Shown: in pieces, positions 53,058-61,006 of the stretch
Position numbering within the stretch: the stretch's first letter is position 1
Layout: the number at the start of each line of letters is the position of its first letter
From: Methanoculleus taiwanensis
GTDB taxonomy: Archaea; Halobacteriota; Methanomicrobia; Methanomicrobiales; Methanoculleaceae
DNA length: 64,000 nucleotides
Assembly (NCBI RefSeq): GCF_004102725.1
Contig: NZ_LHQS01000001.1
Coordinates: forward strand, 725,327-789,326
Reading direction: 5' to 3'
Notes under the pieces: model-generated
What the model was told of the DNA's origin: nothing
The model's input: only the letters and a program-made list of their open reading frames with translations
Database searches by the model: none
Translations under genes and position numbers: made by a program

Positions 53058-53627
53058 ATGGACGATCAGGTTTACCAGCCCGAAGCCGATACCTTCCTGC
53101 TGCTCAGGGCGGCAGAGAGGGAGGTCCGGCCGCACGACCGGGTGCTCGAGGTCGGCACCGGCAGCGGACGGGTCGCTGCCGGGCTTACGAAGGCTGCGGA
53201 CAGCGTCGTTGCAACCGATATCAACCCCTACGCCGTGCTCGCCGCCCGTTCGTGCGGTGTCGAGACGGTGCGGTGCGATCTTGCCGCCGGTCTTGCCGGA
53301 CCGTTCGATCTCATCGTCTTCAACCCGCCCTACCTGCCGACGTCGCCGGAGGAGCGGATCGACGACTGGCTTGAGTATGCCCTCGACGGAGGACCTGACG
53401 GGAGATGGGTCATCGAGCGGTTCATCCGCGATCTCGGCCGCATCTTATCGCCGTACGGCCGGGTTCTGCTGCTTGTCTCAACGCTGACGGGTCTGGATGC
53501 GGTGCGCGAGATCTTCGCCGCCCACGGGTTCGTATCGTTCATCGTCGACGAGGAACCCCTTGAGGGGGAGAGGCTATACGTGCTCCGGGCAACGCGGGAC
53601 TTCTGCCGGATCAACGCAACCGGTTGA
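53058..53627 (+). CDS. HemK2/Mtq2-type protein methyltransferase
   Basis: 189 residues from ATG 53058 (ATG 53049 would add three residues; GAAGGG lies 10 nt before 53058). Motifs: YQPEADTFLLL (family start), VLEVGTGSGRVAAGL, ATDINPYAV and the catalytic LIVFNPPYLPT. Relatives methylate the Gln of the GGQ motif in release factor aRF1/eRF1, consistent with its place at the end of a translation operon. The 3' end overlaps the convergent gene by 17 nt. Confidence 0.92.
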   Translation: MDDQVYQPEADTFLLLRAAEREVRPHDRVLEVGTGSGRVAAGLTKAADSVVATDINPYAVLAARSCGVETVRCDLAAGLAGPFDLIVFNPPYLPTSPEERIDDWLEYALDGGPDGRWVIERFIRDLGRILSPYGRVLLLVSTLTGLDAVREIFAAHGFVSFIVDEEPLEGERLYVLRATRDFCRINATG

Positions 53628-54252
53628 TCAGGCTCAGGACGGCGATGAGCGTCGGCGTGCTCTTCTGTACCGAGCTACGAATTTTCATCCATTCATCCCG
53701 GTTCTCCGCCGTCATGCATTCGTAAAAGACGCAGTAGGCAAAGAATCCGTGGATCTTGTATGCCGGGAGCGGGTCGCTTCCGGGTTTGGTCATCTCTCTT
53801 TCGAAGGTATGCCCGGGCTCGCATACTATTCTGTCCCAGTCTGCAATTATGCCGGCGATATCCGGGTGTTTCAGGGAGAGTTCAAAGAAGAGGGGAGACT
53901 GGCGCAGCAGATCGGAGACCTCGCTCCGGAGTTCGTCGCCGGTGACGAAAAGGCGCTTTTGGGCGATGGTATCGACCACCCGCGGCGCCTTTATGAGCTC
54001 TGTTCTGAGATTCGGATACGCGAGCCATAACCGGGAGAAGATCCCGGGATCGGACGGTATCCGATATATGCAGGGATCGGGAGCCTCTGCGGTATCAAAG
54101 GCAAGGGCTCCCTGGCGTACGAGGGCGGTGAGTCTCTCTCCGATCCGCTCATCGTCGGTGGAACCGGTTCGGCAGGCTGCAATCAGTTCCGCCTCCGGGA
54201 GTTCGTCGCTCCGTAGCAGGTGCCGAAAAATGTTCTCCGTGATCTCTGCCAT
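53611..54252 (-). CDS. Hypothetical protein (Methanomicrobiales-type), unrecognised
   Basis: 213 residues, soluble. The first 60 or so residues (NIFRHLLRSDELPEAELIAA ... LTALVRQGALAF) could form a winged-helix-like unit. The rest is mainly helical (LWLAYPNLRTELIKAPRVVD; FFELSLKHPDIAGIIADW). No catalytic pattern is apparent. Start ATG 54252 has a GAGGAGC ribosome binding site and a minus-strand TATA-like CATATACG (about 54276-54283). Monocistronic. Confidence 0.78.
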   Translation of the reverse strand: MAEITENIFRHLLRSDELPEAELIAACRTGSTDDERIGERLTALVRQGALAFDTAEAPDPCIYRIPSDPGIFSRLWLAYPNLRTELIKAPRVVDTIAQKRLFVTGDELRSEVSDLLRQSPLFFELSLKHPDIAGIIADWDRIVCEPGHTFEREMTKPGSDPLPAYKIHGFFAYCVFYECMTAENRDEWMKIRSSVQKSTPTLIAVLSLINRLR

Positions 54253-54654
54253 CTTTGCTCCTCAACGATGCATATCCGTATATGCCTTTGATGCTTCCCT
54301 GCGATATCTCTTCTGGAATGATTATTTCTGAAATTACCGTTCCGGGTAAAATATTATTACGATTCATCGTGTTATAAGAAATATTGTTCGCCCATGCCCT
54401 CATTGCGGTGTGTTATTTCTCCTGGCCGGGTCGCCACGCGCCATAGTGGTCGAAGGTATCCGGACGCCTCGCCGCTGCGATAAGCCGGGGCGAGGCCGGC
54501 CCGCCCGTGGGGTCCGGCACGGAGCAGTTCCCTCTTACGACGCGGATCGAAAGACGGGCGGGAGACCGATCTGCGATAAGGTTTAAGGTGCCTGCCGGTA
54601 GTAAGGGGGGATACGCCGGGGCTGGCCGGAACGCCCCGCACGGAGGCAACAGGA
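54253..54654. other. Divergent intergenic region before the Mo-desulfurase fusion gene
   Basis: 402 bases, no gene seen. The left part (about 54300-54395) is AT-rich. The right part is GC-rich with GGTTTAAGG (about 54580-54588) as a weak TATA candidate. GGAGG at 54642-54646 is the ribosome binding site of the fusion gene. Confidence 0.45.
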
Positions 54655-57600
54655 GTGAGTGAATCGAGAATGCGGGAACGCCGCGCACTCTGCGGCATCT
54701 GCTCTGCAGGCTGCGGCGTCATCGTTACCTACGACGACGAAGGAAAGATAGCCGGTGTCCGGGCGGATGAAGACTCGGAGATCGGGATCATCTGCAAACT
54801 GGGCGAGCGTACGCCGGAGATCGTCTACTCGAAAGACCGGGTAATCCATCCACTGAAGCGGGTGGGTCCGAAGGGAACCTACGCGTTCGAACGGATCTCC
54901 TGGGACGAGGCATACGCGATCATTGTGGAAAACCTCACCCGGATCAAGGATGAGCACGGGCCTGAGGCAGCGGCGATCTACACAGGCTCAGGCAGTTTCG
55001 AACTCTCGCACTGCGATGTCTTCCAGCCGAAAGACGTAGCGGTCTCCTCTGCATCGAGCGTCCTCTTCCCGTATGGCTCCCCGAACACCATGGGGGTCGG
55101 TGCCCTCTGCTATGTTGCATTTGCCATGATAGCGCCCCACGTCACCATGGGACGGCTCCACATCAACACCTACTCCGATTTCGAGAACGCCGATCTCATC
55201 GTGGTCTGGGGCACGAATCCCGCCACCGATTTCCCGCCGCTGAACCTCCGGAAGATCCTGGCCGCGAAAAGCCGGGGTGCCGAGGTCGTCGTCATCGATC
55301 CCCGGCGGACGAAGACGGTCGATCTCGCCGGTGCCGAGTGGGTTCCCATTCGTCCGGGCACCGACGGTGCTCTCGCTCTCGGGCTCTGCAATGTCTTGAT
55401 CGCGGAGGAACTCTACGACGAGGAGTTCGTCAAAAACTGGACGCATGGTTTTGCGGAGTTTTCCACGTACGTCCAGCATTTCCGGCCGGAGGTCGTGGAA
55501 GAGATAACCGGCATCCCTGCAGAGACCGTTCTCTCGCTCGCCCGGCGGATAGCTGCGGCGGACGGCGCGACGTGGGCGATGTACACCGGGCTTGAGTACA
55601 GCGACTCCGGTGTGCAGGCGATCCGGGCGGCCATCGTCCTCTGGGCGCTCGCCGGTCAGATGGATGTTCCCGGCGGCCGCTGCTTCTCGATGCTCGAGAA
55701 TACTTTCCCTATCAACCGCTCGGAGTACCTGGAAAATCCGGATCTGAACCGGGCGATAGGGGTCGATCGGTTCCCGGTCTATACGGCGTACCGGCAGGAG
55801 GCTCACCCGATCGCCCTCCCCGAGTCCGTCCTGCACGGGAGACCCTACAAGGTACGAGCCCTGATCATCCAGGCCGGGCATCTCCTGATCTCCTGGCCAC
55901 AGACGCCGCTCTGGCGCGAGACACTCGAGAACCTCGAGTTCCTCGTCTGCGTCGACCGCACCCTCACCGCCGATGCGGCGTACGCCGATATCGTGCTCCC
56001 GGCAACGACGATGTACGAACGTGAGTCGTACATGACCTACGGCCCTCTCTTCCGGATCCGAGAAAAGGTCATCGAGCCCCTCGGCGAGGCGCGGCACGAC
56101 GTCTTCATCATGGCGGAACTCGCGAAGCATCTCGGGTACGGCCATCTCTATCCGCAGGACGAGGAGGCGATGCTCCGGCACGTTCTGAAGGGTTCGGGGT
56201 TCAGCCTCGAGGCTGTCAGGGCTGCCGGGGGGACGGTGCAGTCGCCGACGGTGATGATGCAGTACAAAAAGTGGGAGAAAGGACTTCTTCGCCCCGACGG
56301 AAAGCCCGGGTTCGATACCCCGACGGGCAAGTTCGAGATATGGTCGACGATCCTCGAGGAATCCGGGTACGATCCGCTTCCGGTCTATACGGAACCGCAG
56401 GAGAGCCCGGTCTCAAGGCCAGATGTTGCGGAGACGTATCCGCTAATCTTCAACTCCGGCGCCCGGGTGACGACCGACTTTCATGCACAGCACCACGGGG
56501 TCGAAAGCCTGATCCGGGAGCGTCCCGAGCCGACAGTGACCATTCATTCCCGTGACGCGGAGGAGCGCGGGATCAGGAACGGCGATCGGGTCACCGTCCG
56601 AACGCTGCGGGGGCAGATCCCGCTCCGGGCGATCGTCACCGACGATATCGTCCGGGGTGCTATAGAGGCGAATATGGGTGGCGGGTGCCACATCGGGCCG
56701 AAGGCCTGGCAGGAGGGGAACGTCAACGAACTGACCGATATGCAGCGCTACGATCCTATATCCGGTTTTCCGGTCTATAAAGTCCTCCTCTGCGATGTAA
56801 CGCGGGCGGATACCTCCGGCGGGGAGACGGTCGCCATCGGTTCGGGCGAGCTTGGGGCTCCTCGGGATCTGCCGGCGGCGGCCGCCACTTCCGAAACCGC
56901 CCGGATCTACCTTGACAACAATGCCACGACCCCGATCGATCCCGCGGTCTGGGAGACGATGGTCGCTTTTGGCGAGGCGAACTACGGGAATCCGTCGAGC
57001 ATCTACCGGGAGGGCAAGGCGGCAAAGAGGGCCGTCGAGGATGCCCGGCGCGTGCTCGCCCGGCTCCTCGGATGCACGGCAAAGCGGATCGTCTTTACCG
57101 GGTGCTGCACCGAGGCGAACAACTTCCTCATCAAGGGGCTGGCGTTCGCCTCCCGGGACGGTGAGAATAAGCATCTCATCACCTCGTCGGTCGAGCATTC
57201 GTCGGTGCTCGAGCCGATCCGGTGGCTCAGGAAGTTCGGGTTTACCGTGACCGAGCTTTCCGTCGACGCGACCGGTCGTGTCAGTCCCGCCGATCTCGCG
57301 GAGGCGATCACGGCGGAGACGCTGCTCGTCAGCATCATGACCGCGAACAACGAGACCGGTTCGATCCAGCCGATCCGGGAGCTCGCCCGGGTAGCGCACG
57401 CAAGCGGGGCGCTCTTCCACACGGACGCGACGCAGGCGATAGGAAAGATCCCGGTCAATGTCGCCGACCTGGACGTCGACTTCCTCAGTCTCTCCGCCCA
57501 CAAGATCTACGGGCCGAAGGGGGTCGGCGCCCTGTACATCCGCAAGGGGATCGAGCTCGATCCCCTCCTGCACGGGGGCGAACAGGAGCGAGGCCTGCGT

Positions 57601-58059
57601 GCCGGTACGGAGAACGTGCTCGGTATCGTCGGGCTCGGGCGGGCGGCGGAGCTTGCAGAGCAGCACCTTGCCGGGATGGAGGCGGTCAGGCTCCTCCGTG
57701 ACCGTCTTGAAGACGGGATCCGGGCGCTCGTTCCTGAAGCACGATTGAACGGGCATCCGACGGAGCGCCTCCCGAATACGGTCAATATGACGCTTCCCGG
57801 GTATCGGGGGGAGTCGGTGGTGCTCGCCCTCGATCAGCAGGGGATCTCAATCTCCTCCGGTTCGGCATGCCACTCGGGATCGCCGGCACCGTCGCACGTG
57901 CTGCGTGCGATGGGTCTCTCAGACGAGGAGGTTCACTGCTCGATCAGGATCTCTCTTGGTGCCGGAACGACCGAAGAGGAGGTTGAGAGGACGCTTGCGG
58001 TTCTGGACGATACGCTCCATAACCGGAAGGCGACCGTCCGGTTCGTAACCTGCCGTTAG
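54655..58059 (+). CDS. Putative metallopterin-dependent ergothioneine synthase: molybdopterin oxidoreductase-cysteine desulfurase fusion
   Basis: 1134 residues in one uninterrupted frame. Residues 1 to about 725 are a DMSO-reductase-superfamily Mo/W-bisMGD enzyme. The [4Fe-4S] cysteines are C13, C16, C20 and C47. The cofactor-ligand region is YGSPNTMGVGALC, with C152 as likely metal ligand, as in the polysulfide/thiosulfate reductase branch. WGTNPATDFPP and MGGGCHIGPK mark the pterin-binding domains. After a short Ala-rich linker, about 745-1134 is a complete class V PLP cysteine desulfurase: YLDNNATTP, HTDATQAIGK, SAHKIYGPKG (PLP lysine K950) and SSGSACHSG (persulfide C1072). There is no Tat signal or membrane anchor, so it is cytoplasmic. 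The next gene is an EgtD homologue. The likely job is to move sulfur from cysteine to C2 of hercynine's imidazole without oxygen. An alternative is self-sulfuration of the metal cofactor. GTG start; GGAGG 8 nt upstream. Confidence 0.85.
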   Translation: MSESRMRERRALCGICSAGCGVIVTYDDEGKIAGVRADEDSEIGIICKLGERTPEIVYSKDRVIHPLKRVGPKGTYAFERISWDEAYAIIVENLTRIKDEHGPEAAAIYTGSGSFELSHCDVFQPKDVAVSSASSVLFPYGSPNTMGVGALCYVAFAMIAPHVTMGRLHINTYSDFENADLIVVWGTNPATDFPPLNLRKILAAKSRGAEVVVIDPRRTKTVDLAGAEWVPIRPGTDGALALGLCNVLIAEELYDEEFVKNWTHGFAEFSTYVQHFRPEVVEEITGIPAETVLSLARRIAAADGATWAMYTGLEYSDSGVQAIRAAIVLWALAGQMDVPGGRCFSMLENTFPINRSEYLENPDLNRAIGVDRFPVYTAYRQEAHPIALPESVLHGRPYKVRALIIQAGHLLISWPQTPLWRETLENLEFLVCVDRTLTADAAYADIVLPATTMYERESYMTYGPLFRIREKVIEPLGEARHDVFIMAELAKHLGYGHLYPQDEEAMLRHVLKGSGFSLEAVRAAGGTVQSPTVMMQYKKWEKGLLRPDGKPGFDTPTGKFEIWSTILEESGYDPLPVYTEPQESPVSRPDVAETYPLIFNSGARVTTDFHAQHHGVESLIRERPEPTVTIHSRDAEERGIRNGDRVTVRTLRGQIPLRAIVTDDIVRGAIEANMGGGCHIGPKAWQEGNVNELTDMQRYDPISGFPVYKVLLCDVTRADTSGGETVAIGSGELGAPRDLPAAAATSETARIYLDNNATTPIDPAVWETMVAFGEANYGNPSSIYREGKAAKRAVEDARRVLARLLGCTAKRIVFTGCCTEANNFLIKGLAFASRDGENKHLITSSVEHSSVLEPIRWLRKFGFTVTELSVDATGRVSPADLAEAITAETLLVSIMTANNETGSIQPIRELARVAHASGALFHTDATQAIGKIPVNVADLDVDFLSLSAHKIYGPKGVGALYIRKGIELDPLLHGGEQERGLRAGTENVLGIVGLGRAAELAEQHLAGMEAVRLLRDRLEDGIRALVPEARLNGHPTERLPNTVNMTLPGYRGESVVLALDQQGISISSGSACHSGSPAPSHVLRAMGLSDEEVHCSIRISLGAGTTEEEVERTLAVLDDTLHNRKATVRFVTCR

Positions 58060-58184
58060 GGAGAGTTCTCTCCCTCCTCTCCGGTCATCCCGGCCTTTCG
58101 TAGGGTCCTCTCTGCCCGGCAGCCGGAAGCGATTACAGAGTTCTATCTCTCCAAAAAGCGGCGTATCCTTCGATTTCCCACAAT

Positions 58185-58194
58185 GTATTTATAG
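58185..58194 (+). promoter_or_regulatory. TATA box before egtD
   Basis: GTATTTATAG is centred 29 nt before ATG 58219. Either translation starts at 58219 on a leaderless mRNA, or the transcript carries an approximately 210-nt leader before ATG 58429. Confidence 0.5.
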
Positions 58195-58338
58195 CATCGG
58201 GGGCATCAAGTCGGTTCCATGACGTATTCTGACTGGGCACGTGAAGATCTGCAGGTGGAGAGAACGGCGGATTGTTCGTCCGGGTCACCATCATACGGGC
58301 GGCGCAGTCGCCTGAACCCCGCAGCCGGTTTGCTCTGT

Positions 58339-58417
58339 TCGCAGGTATCGCAGTTCCTCCCTGTAGCTCCGAACGGTCGGAACGATCCGGCTCACTCCGA
58401 CAGCGGGGAACCTGCGA
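58339..58417 (+). repeat. Inverted repeat in the egtD leader
   Basis: TCGCAGGT (58339-58346) and ACCTGCGA (58410-58417) are perfectly complementary and lie 11 bases before ATG 58429. Between them TCCGA-ACGG-TCGGA forms a smaller hairpin. The leader could fold; chance pairing in GC-rich DNA is possible. Confidence 0.3.
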
Positions 58418-58428
58418 CATATCCGGAG

Positions 58429-59421
58429 ATGCAGACCGGCGGTGGGGAGTCGAGGCTTGAGATCCGGAACTATCTTACGAGTTCGTATGCCGAGGAGATA
58501 GCCCGTGACGTCCGTCTTGGCCTATCCGGGGGTCAAAAAAGGATCCCGAGCAAGTATTTCTACGACGAGCGGGGTTCGCGGCTCTTTGAAGAGATCTGTA
58601 TGCTCCCCGAGTACTATCCCACCCGGACCGAGATGGCCATCCTGCAGGAGTATGCCGGGGCGATCATGGAGCCGTTTGCCGGCGGCGATCTCGTGGAGAT
58701 GGGGTCGGGAGCGAACTGGAAGATCTGCCGCCTGCTCGATGCGGCATGGCAGGCGGACAGTCGCGTCATACGCTACGTACCGGTCGATGTGAGCGAGGCC
58801 GCTCTTCGAACGGCCGCTGTGGATCTGCTCCGGCGGTATGACGGGCTCTCCGTCCTCGGGATCGTCGCGGACTTCACCCGCGACCTCGGTAGTATACCGG
58901 ATAATACCTCAAAGATCGTCAGCCTCTTCGGCGGTACGCTCGGGAATTTCACCGGGCCGGAGGCCGAGTCCCTGCTTGGAATGGTCGCCGGGCTCATGCA
59001 CCCGGGTGACCGGTTCCTTCTCGGCCTCGATATGCTGAAGGAGAGAGCGGTTCTCGAGGCGGCATACAACGACTCCCGGGGAGTCACCGCCGCGTTTAAC
59101 CGCAACATCTTACACGTTGTCAACCGGGAACTCAACGCCGGCTTCGATCCTTTGCTCTTCGATCACGTCGCGTTCTTTAACGAAGATGCGGAGCAGATCG
59201 AGATGCACCTCGCTGCAAAGCAGGCGATGACCGTCGATATCGGGCTCCTCGATATGGCGGTGGAGTTCCGGGAGGGTGAGACGATTCATACCGAGATATC
59301 CCGCAAGTTTTCCCGGGAGAGTGCAATGAGGCTCTTCGAACGGGCAGGCCTTGCGGCCGAACGCTGGTTCACCGACGATGCCGGGTGGTTCTCGCTCGTT
59401 GAGCTCGCCCGGAACGACTGA
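58429..59421 (+). CDS. egtD: L-histidine N-alpha-methyltransferase (EgtD family)
   Basis: 330 residues from ATG 58429, matching the usual family length of about 320. The frame is open to ATG 58219 (400 residues), but the extra part has lower third-position GC and no family pattern. Family hallmarks: YDERGSRLFEEICMLPEYYP, the SAM site VEMGSGANWK, SLFGGTLGNF, AAYNDSRGVTAAFNRNIL and TEISRKFS. By comparison with mycobacterial EgtD, the TEIS Glu and Ser (59293-59301) and the AAYND Tyr correspond to histidine-binding residues. It would trimethylate histidine to hercynine. It follows the Mo-desulfurase fusion by 159 nt (369 nt to this start) on the same strand. Confidence 0.85.
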   Translation: MQTGGGESRLEIRNYLTSSYAEEIARDVRLGLSGGQKRIPSKYFYDERGSRLFEEICMLPEYYPTRTEMAILQEYAGAIMEPFAGGDLVEMGSGANWKICRLLDAAWQADSRVIRYVPVDVSEAALRTAAVDLLRRYDGLSVLGIVADFTRDLGSIPDNTSKIVSLFGGTLGNFTGPEAESLLGMVAGLMHPGDRFLLGLDMLKERAVLEAAYNDSRGVTAAFNRNILHVVNRELNAGFDPLLFDHVAFFNEDAEQIEMHLAAKQAMTVDIGLLDMAVEFREGETIHTEISRKFSRESAMRLFERAGLAAERWFTDDAGWFSLVELARND

Positions 59422-59462
59422 TTTTCCCTCCGTGGAGGTCGTCCGGCCGGGTGGCGGGACAC

Positions 59463-59472
59463 CATTTTATAC
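59463..59472 (+). promoter_or_regulatory. TATA box before flavodoxin gene
   Basis: CATTTTATAC centred 34 nt before ATG 59502, so the flavodoxin gene has its own promoter although it follows egtD closely. Confidence 0.45.
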
Positions 59473-59501
59473 TCCGGTTCCCTTCACGGTTTCGGGGGAC
59501 T

Positions 59502-59969
59502 ATGAGGACGCTCATCATCTACACCTCGGTGCACCATGGGAATACGGGGAAGGTTGCCCAGGCGATGGCGGGGGCGCTCGGTGCCGATATGGTCGATGCG
59601 GCTGGAGCCGAGCCCGGGCTGATCGACCACTACGACCTGATCGGTTTTGGTTCGGGCATCTACCACGGCCGCCACCACCAGACTCTCTTTCGTTTCGTCG
59701 AGATGCTTCCTGCCGTCGACGGAACGCTTGCGTTTGTCTTCTCGACGAGCGGGCGGGGTGTGGCGCAGGATCATACTGCCCTGAAGCAGGTTCTCGAAGC
59801 GAAGGGGTTTTGGATCGTGGGTGACTTTGTCTGCAAGGGCTGGGATACCTATACCGTGCTCGGGCTCGTCGGGGGAATCAACAAGGGAAGACCCGATGCC
59901 CGGGATCTTGCGCATGCTGCGGCGTTTGCAGATGATCTTGCGAGACATTGGGGGGATGCCGGCCGGTAA
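59502..59969 (+). CDS. Flavodoxin-family protein
   Basis: 155 residues from ATG 59502. The FMN phosphate loop is TSVHHGNTGKVA (residues 8-19). Later FMN-binding loops are GFGSGIYHGRHH and FSTSGRG. It resembles short flavodoxins or flavodoxin-domain reductases and would carry low-potential electrons in the cytoplasm. It comes 80 nt after egtD with its own TATA box. An electron-transfer link to the metallopterin fusion is possible but only inferred from position. Confidence 0.87.
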   Translation: MRTLIIYTSVHHGNTGKVAQAMAGALGADMVDAAGAEPGLIDHYDLIGFGSGIYHGRHHQTLFRFVEMLPAVDGTLAFVFSTSGRGVAQDHTALKQVLEAKGFWIVGDFVCKGWDTYTVLGLVGGINKGRPDARDLAHAAAFADDLARHWGDAGR

Positions 59970-60016
59970 AACCCGGGATCGGCATCCTGCAGCTCCTGCA
60001 TCCGCCTGCCCCAAAC

Positions 60017-60026
60017 CATTATATCC
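60017..60026 (+). promoter_or_regulatory. TATA box before first Lon-type protease
   Basis: CATTATATCC, centred about 36 nt before ATG 60057. Confidence 0.4.
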
Positions 60027-60056
60027 GGGTATAGAGTATATCCCGCCTGATCCCCG

Positions 60057-60941
60057 ATGCGATCCCGCTTACTGGTCATAGTACTGGTTGTTTTACTGAT
60101 TGCAAATGTATACTCCGCGGTCATCGTTCCCGCCGCGGTCGATGGGGATCTCCGTGACCTCAATAGCCGGATTGCCGTCCTTGAAGAAGAGAATGCCGAT
60201 CTGCTGGCCAGGGTTTCCGAGTATGCCTCCCAGGCGGTGGCTCCTGCCGCTGAGCCGACCCCGTATCTCCCGCCGGCAGCGGAATCCCTCACCGGGGCAG
60301 CGACGCTTCAGGCGCCGGTGGTCGTCGAGAAGGTCGAGTCCGTCAGGAACTATCCGCTCGTGCGGCAGCGGGTAACGGAGAAGGGATCGCTCGTGGACGT
60401 CTCGGTCGAGGTCGTCCCCGGACGCGGACGGGTGCTCGTCCAGACCACGCCGCTGATGGGGGTGGTTTTCCAGGATGCCGGCAACACAGCTGTCTCCGTC
60501 GCCTGTGAAGAGGCCGGAGTGAATCTCTCCGGGAGCGACGTGATCTTCTCGGTTATGGCGGAGAGCGAGGTCTCGGCGATCGACGGGCCGAGTGCCGGCG
60601 CACTGATGACGGCGCTCCTCCTCTCGGTGCTCGAGAAACGGCCCGTGAACGACTCCGTCACCCTGACCGGCACCATCGATCCGTTCGGGAACGTCGGTGA
60701 GATAAGCGGCGTCGCCGAGAAGGCGCAGGCAGCGCATGATGCCGGCAAAGATCTCATCCTTCTTCCCCGGAAGAACAACCGGGTCGTGTCCTACGGCGAC
60801 GTGACGAGGAGCATCGGCGGGGTGGAGTTCACGCTGCAACACCCGGAGGATATCGACGCCCGGCAGTATATCGAGAATGAGATCGGCATCCGGGTCGAGT
60901 ACGTGGACTCCATCCGGGATGTCATGCGGTATATTGCCTGA
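60057..60941 (+). CDS. Membrane-anchored Lon-type (S16) serine protease, copy 1
   Basis: 294 residues. One N-terminal membrane helix (about 4-27), a short coiled-coil with DLNSRIAVLEEENADLLARV (about 32-51) and a Pro/Ala-rich linker lead to the Lon proteolytic domain (about 110-294). The Ser nucleophile is in DGPSAGALM and the paired Lys in GEISGVAEKAQAA. There is no AAA+ ATPase domain, so it is not a classical LonB. The active site is probably outside the membrane. Paralogue of the next gene; see the near-identical blocks. Confidence 0.88.
   Translation: MRSRLLVIVLVVLLIANVYSAVIVPAAVDGDLRDLNSRIAVLEEENADLLARVSEYASQAVAPAAEPTPYLPPAAESLTGAATLQAPVVVEKVESVRNYPLVRQRVTEKGSLVDVSVEVVPGRGRVLVQTTPLMGVVFQDAGNTAVSVACEEAGVNLSGSDVIFSVMAESEVSAIDGPSAGALMTALLLSVLEKRPVNDSVTLTGTIDPFGNVGEISGVAEKAQAAHDAGKDLILLPRKNNRVVSYGDVTRSIGGVEFTLQHPEDIDARQYIENEIGIRVEYVDSIRDVMRYIA
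60385..60725 (+). repeat. Near-identical block shared with 61275-61620 (copy 1)
   Basis: The DNA coding the protease core repeats about 890 bp downstream with only scattered differences, including long exactly matching runs through GTGAACGACTCCGTCACCCT. The flanking N-terminal and C-terminal coding parts are much less alike. Confidence 0.8.
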
Positions 60942-60967
60942 TCGATCTGTCTGCCCCGGTGCCGCAT

Positions 60968-60979
60968 GCTTAAATATCC
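60968..60979 (+). promoter_or_regulatory. TATA box before second Lon-type protease
   Basis: GCTTAAATATCC, centred about 33 nt before ATG 61007. Confidence 0.4.
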
Positions 60980-61006
60980 GGGGTGCCCCTCCCTGTCGGA
61001 AGATCC

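Noticed and set aside
54655-58059. Catalytic subunit of an ordinary F420- or NAD-linked formate dehydrogenase
   Set aside because: No FdhB partner gene adjoins, the ligand region reads GSPN...C rather than a formate dehydrogenase pattern, and a desulfurase domain is fused.
58133-58420. 95-codon minus-strand frame in the egtD leader
   Set aside because: No ribosome binding site or recognisable sequence; lies antisense to the leader.
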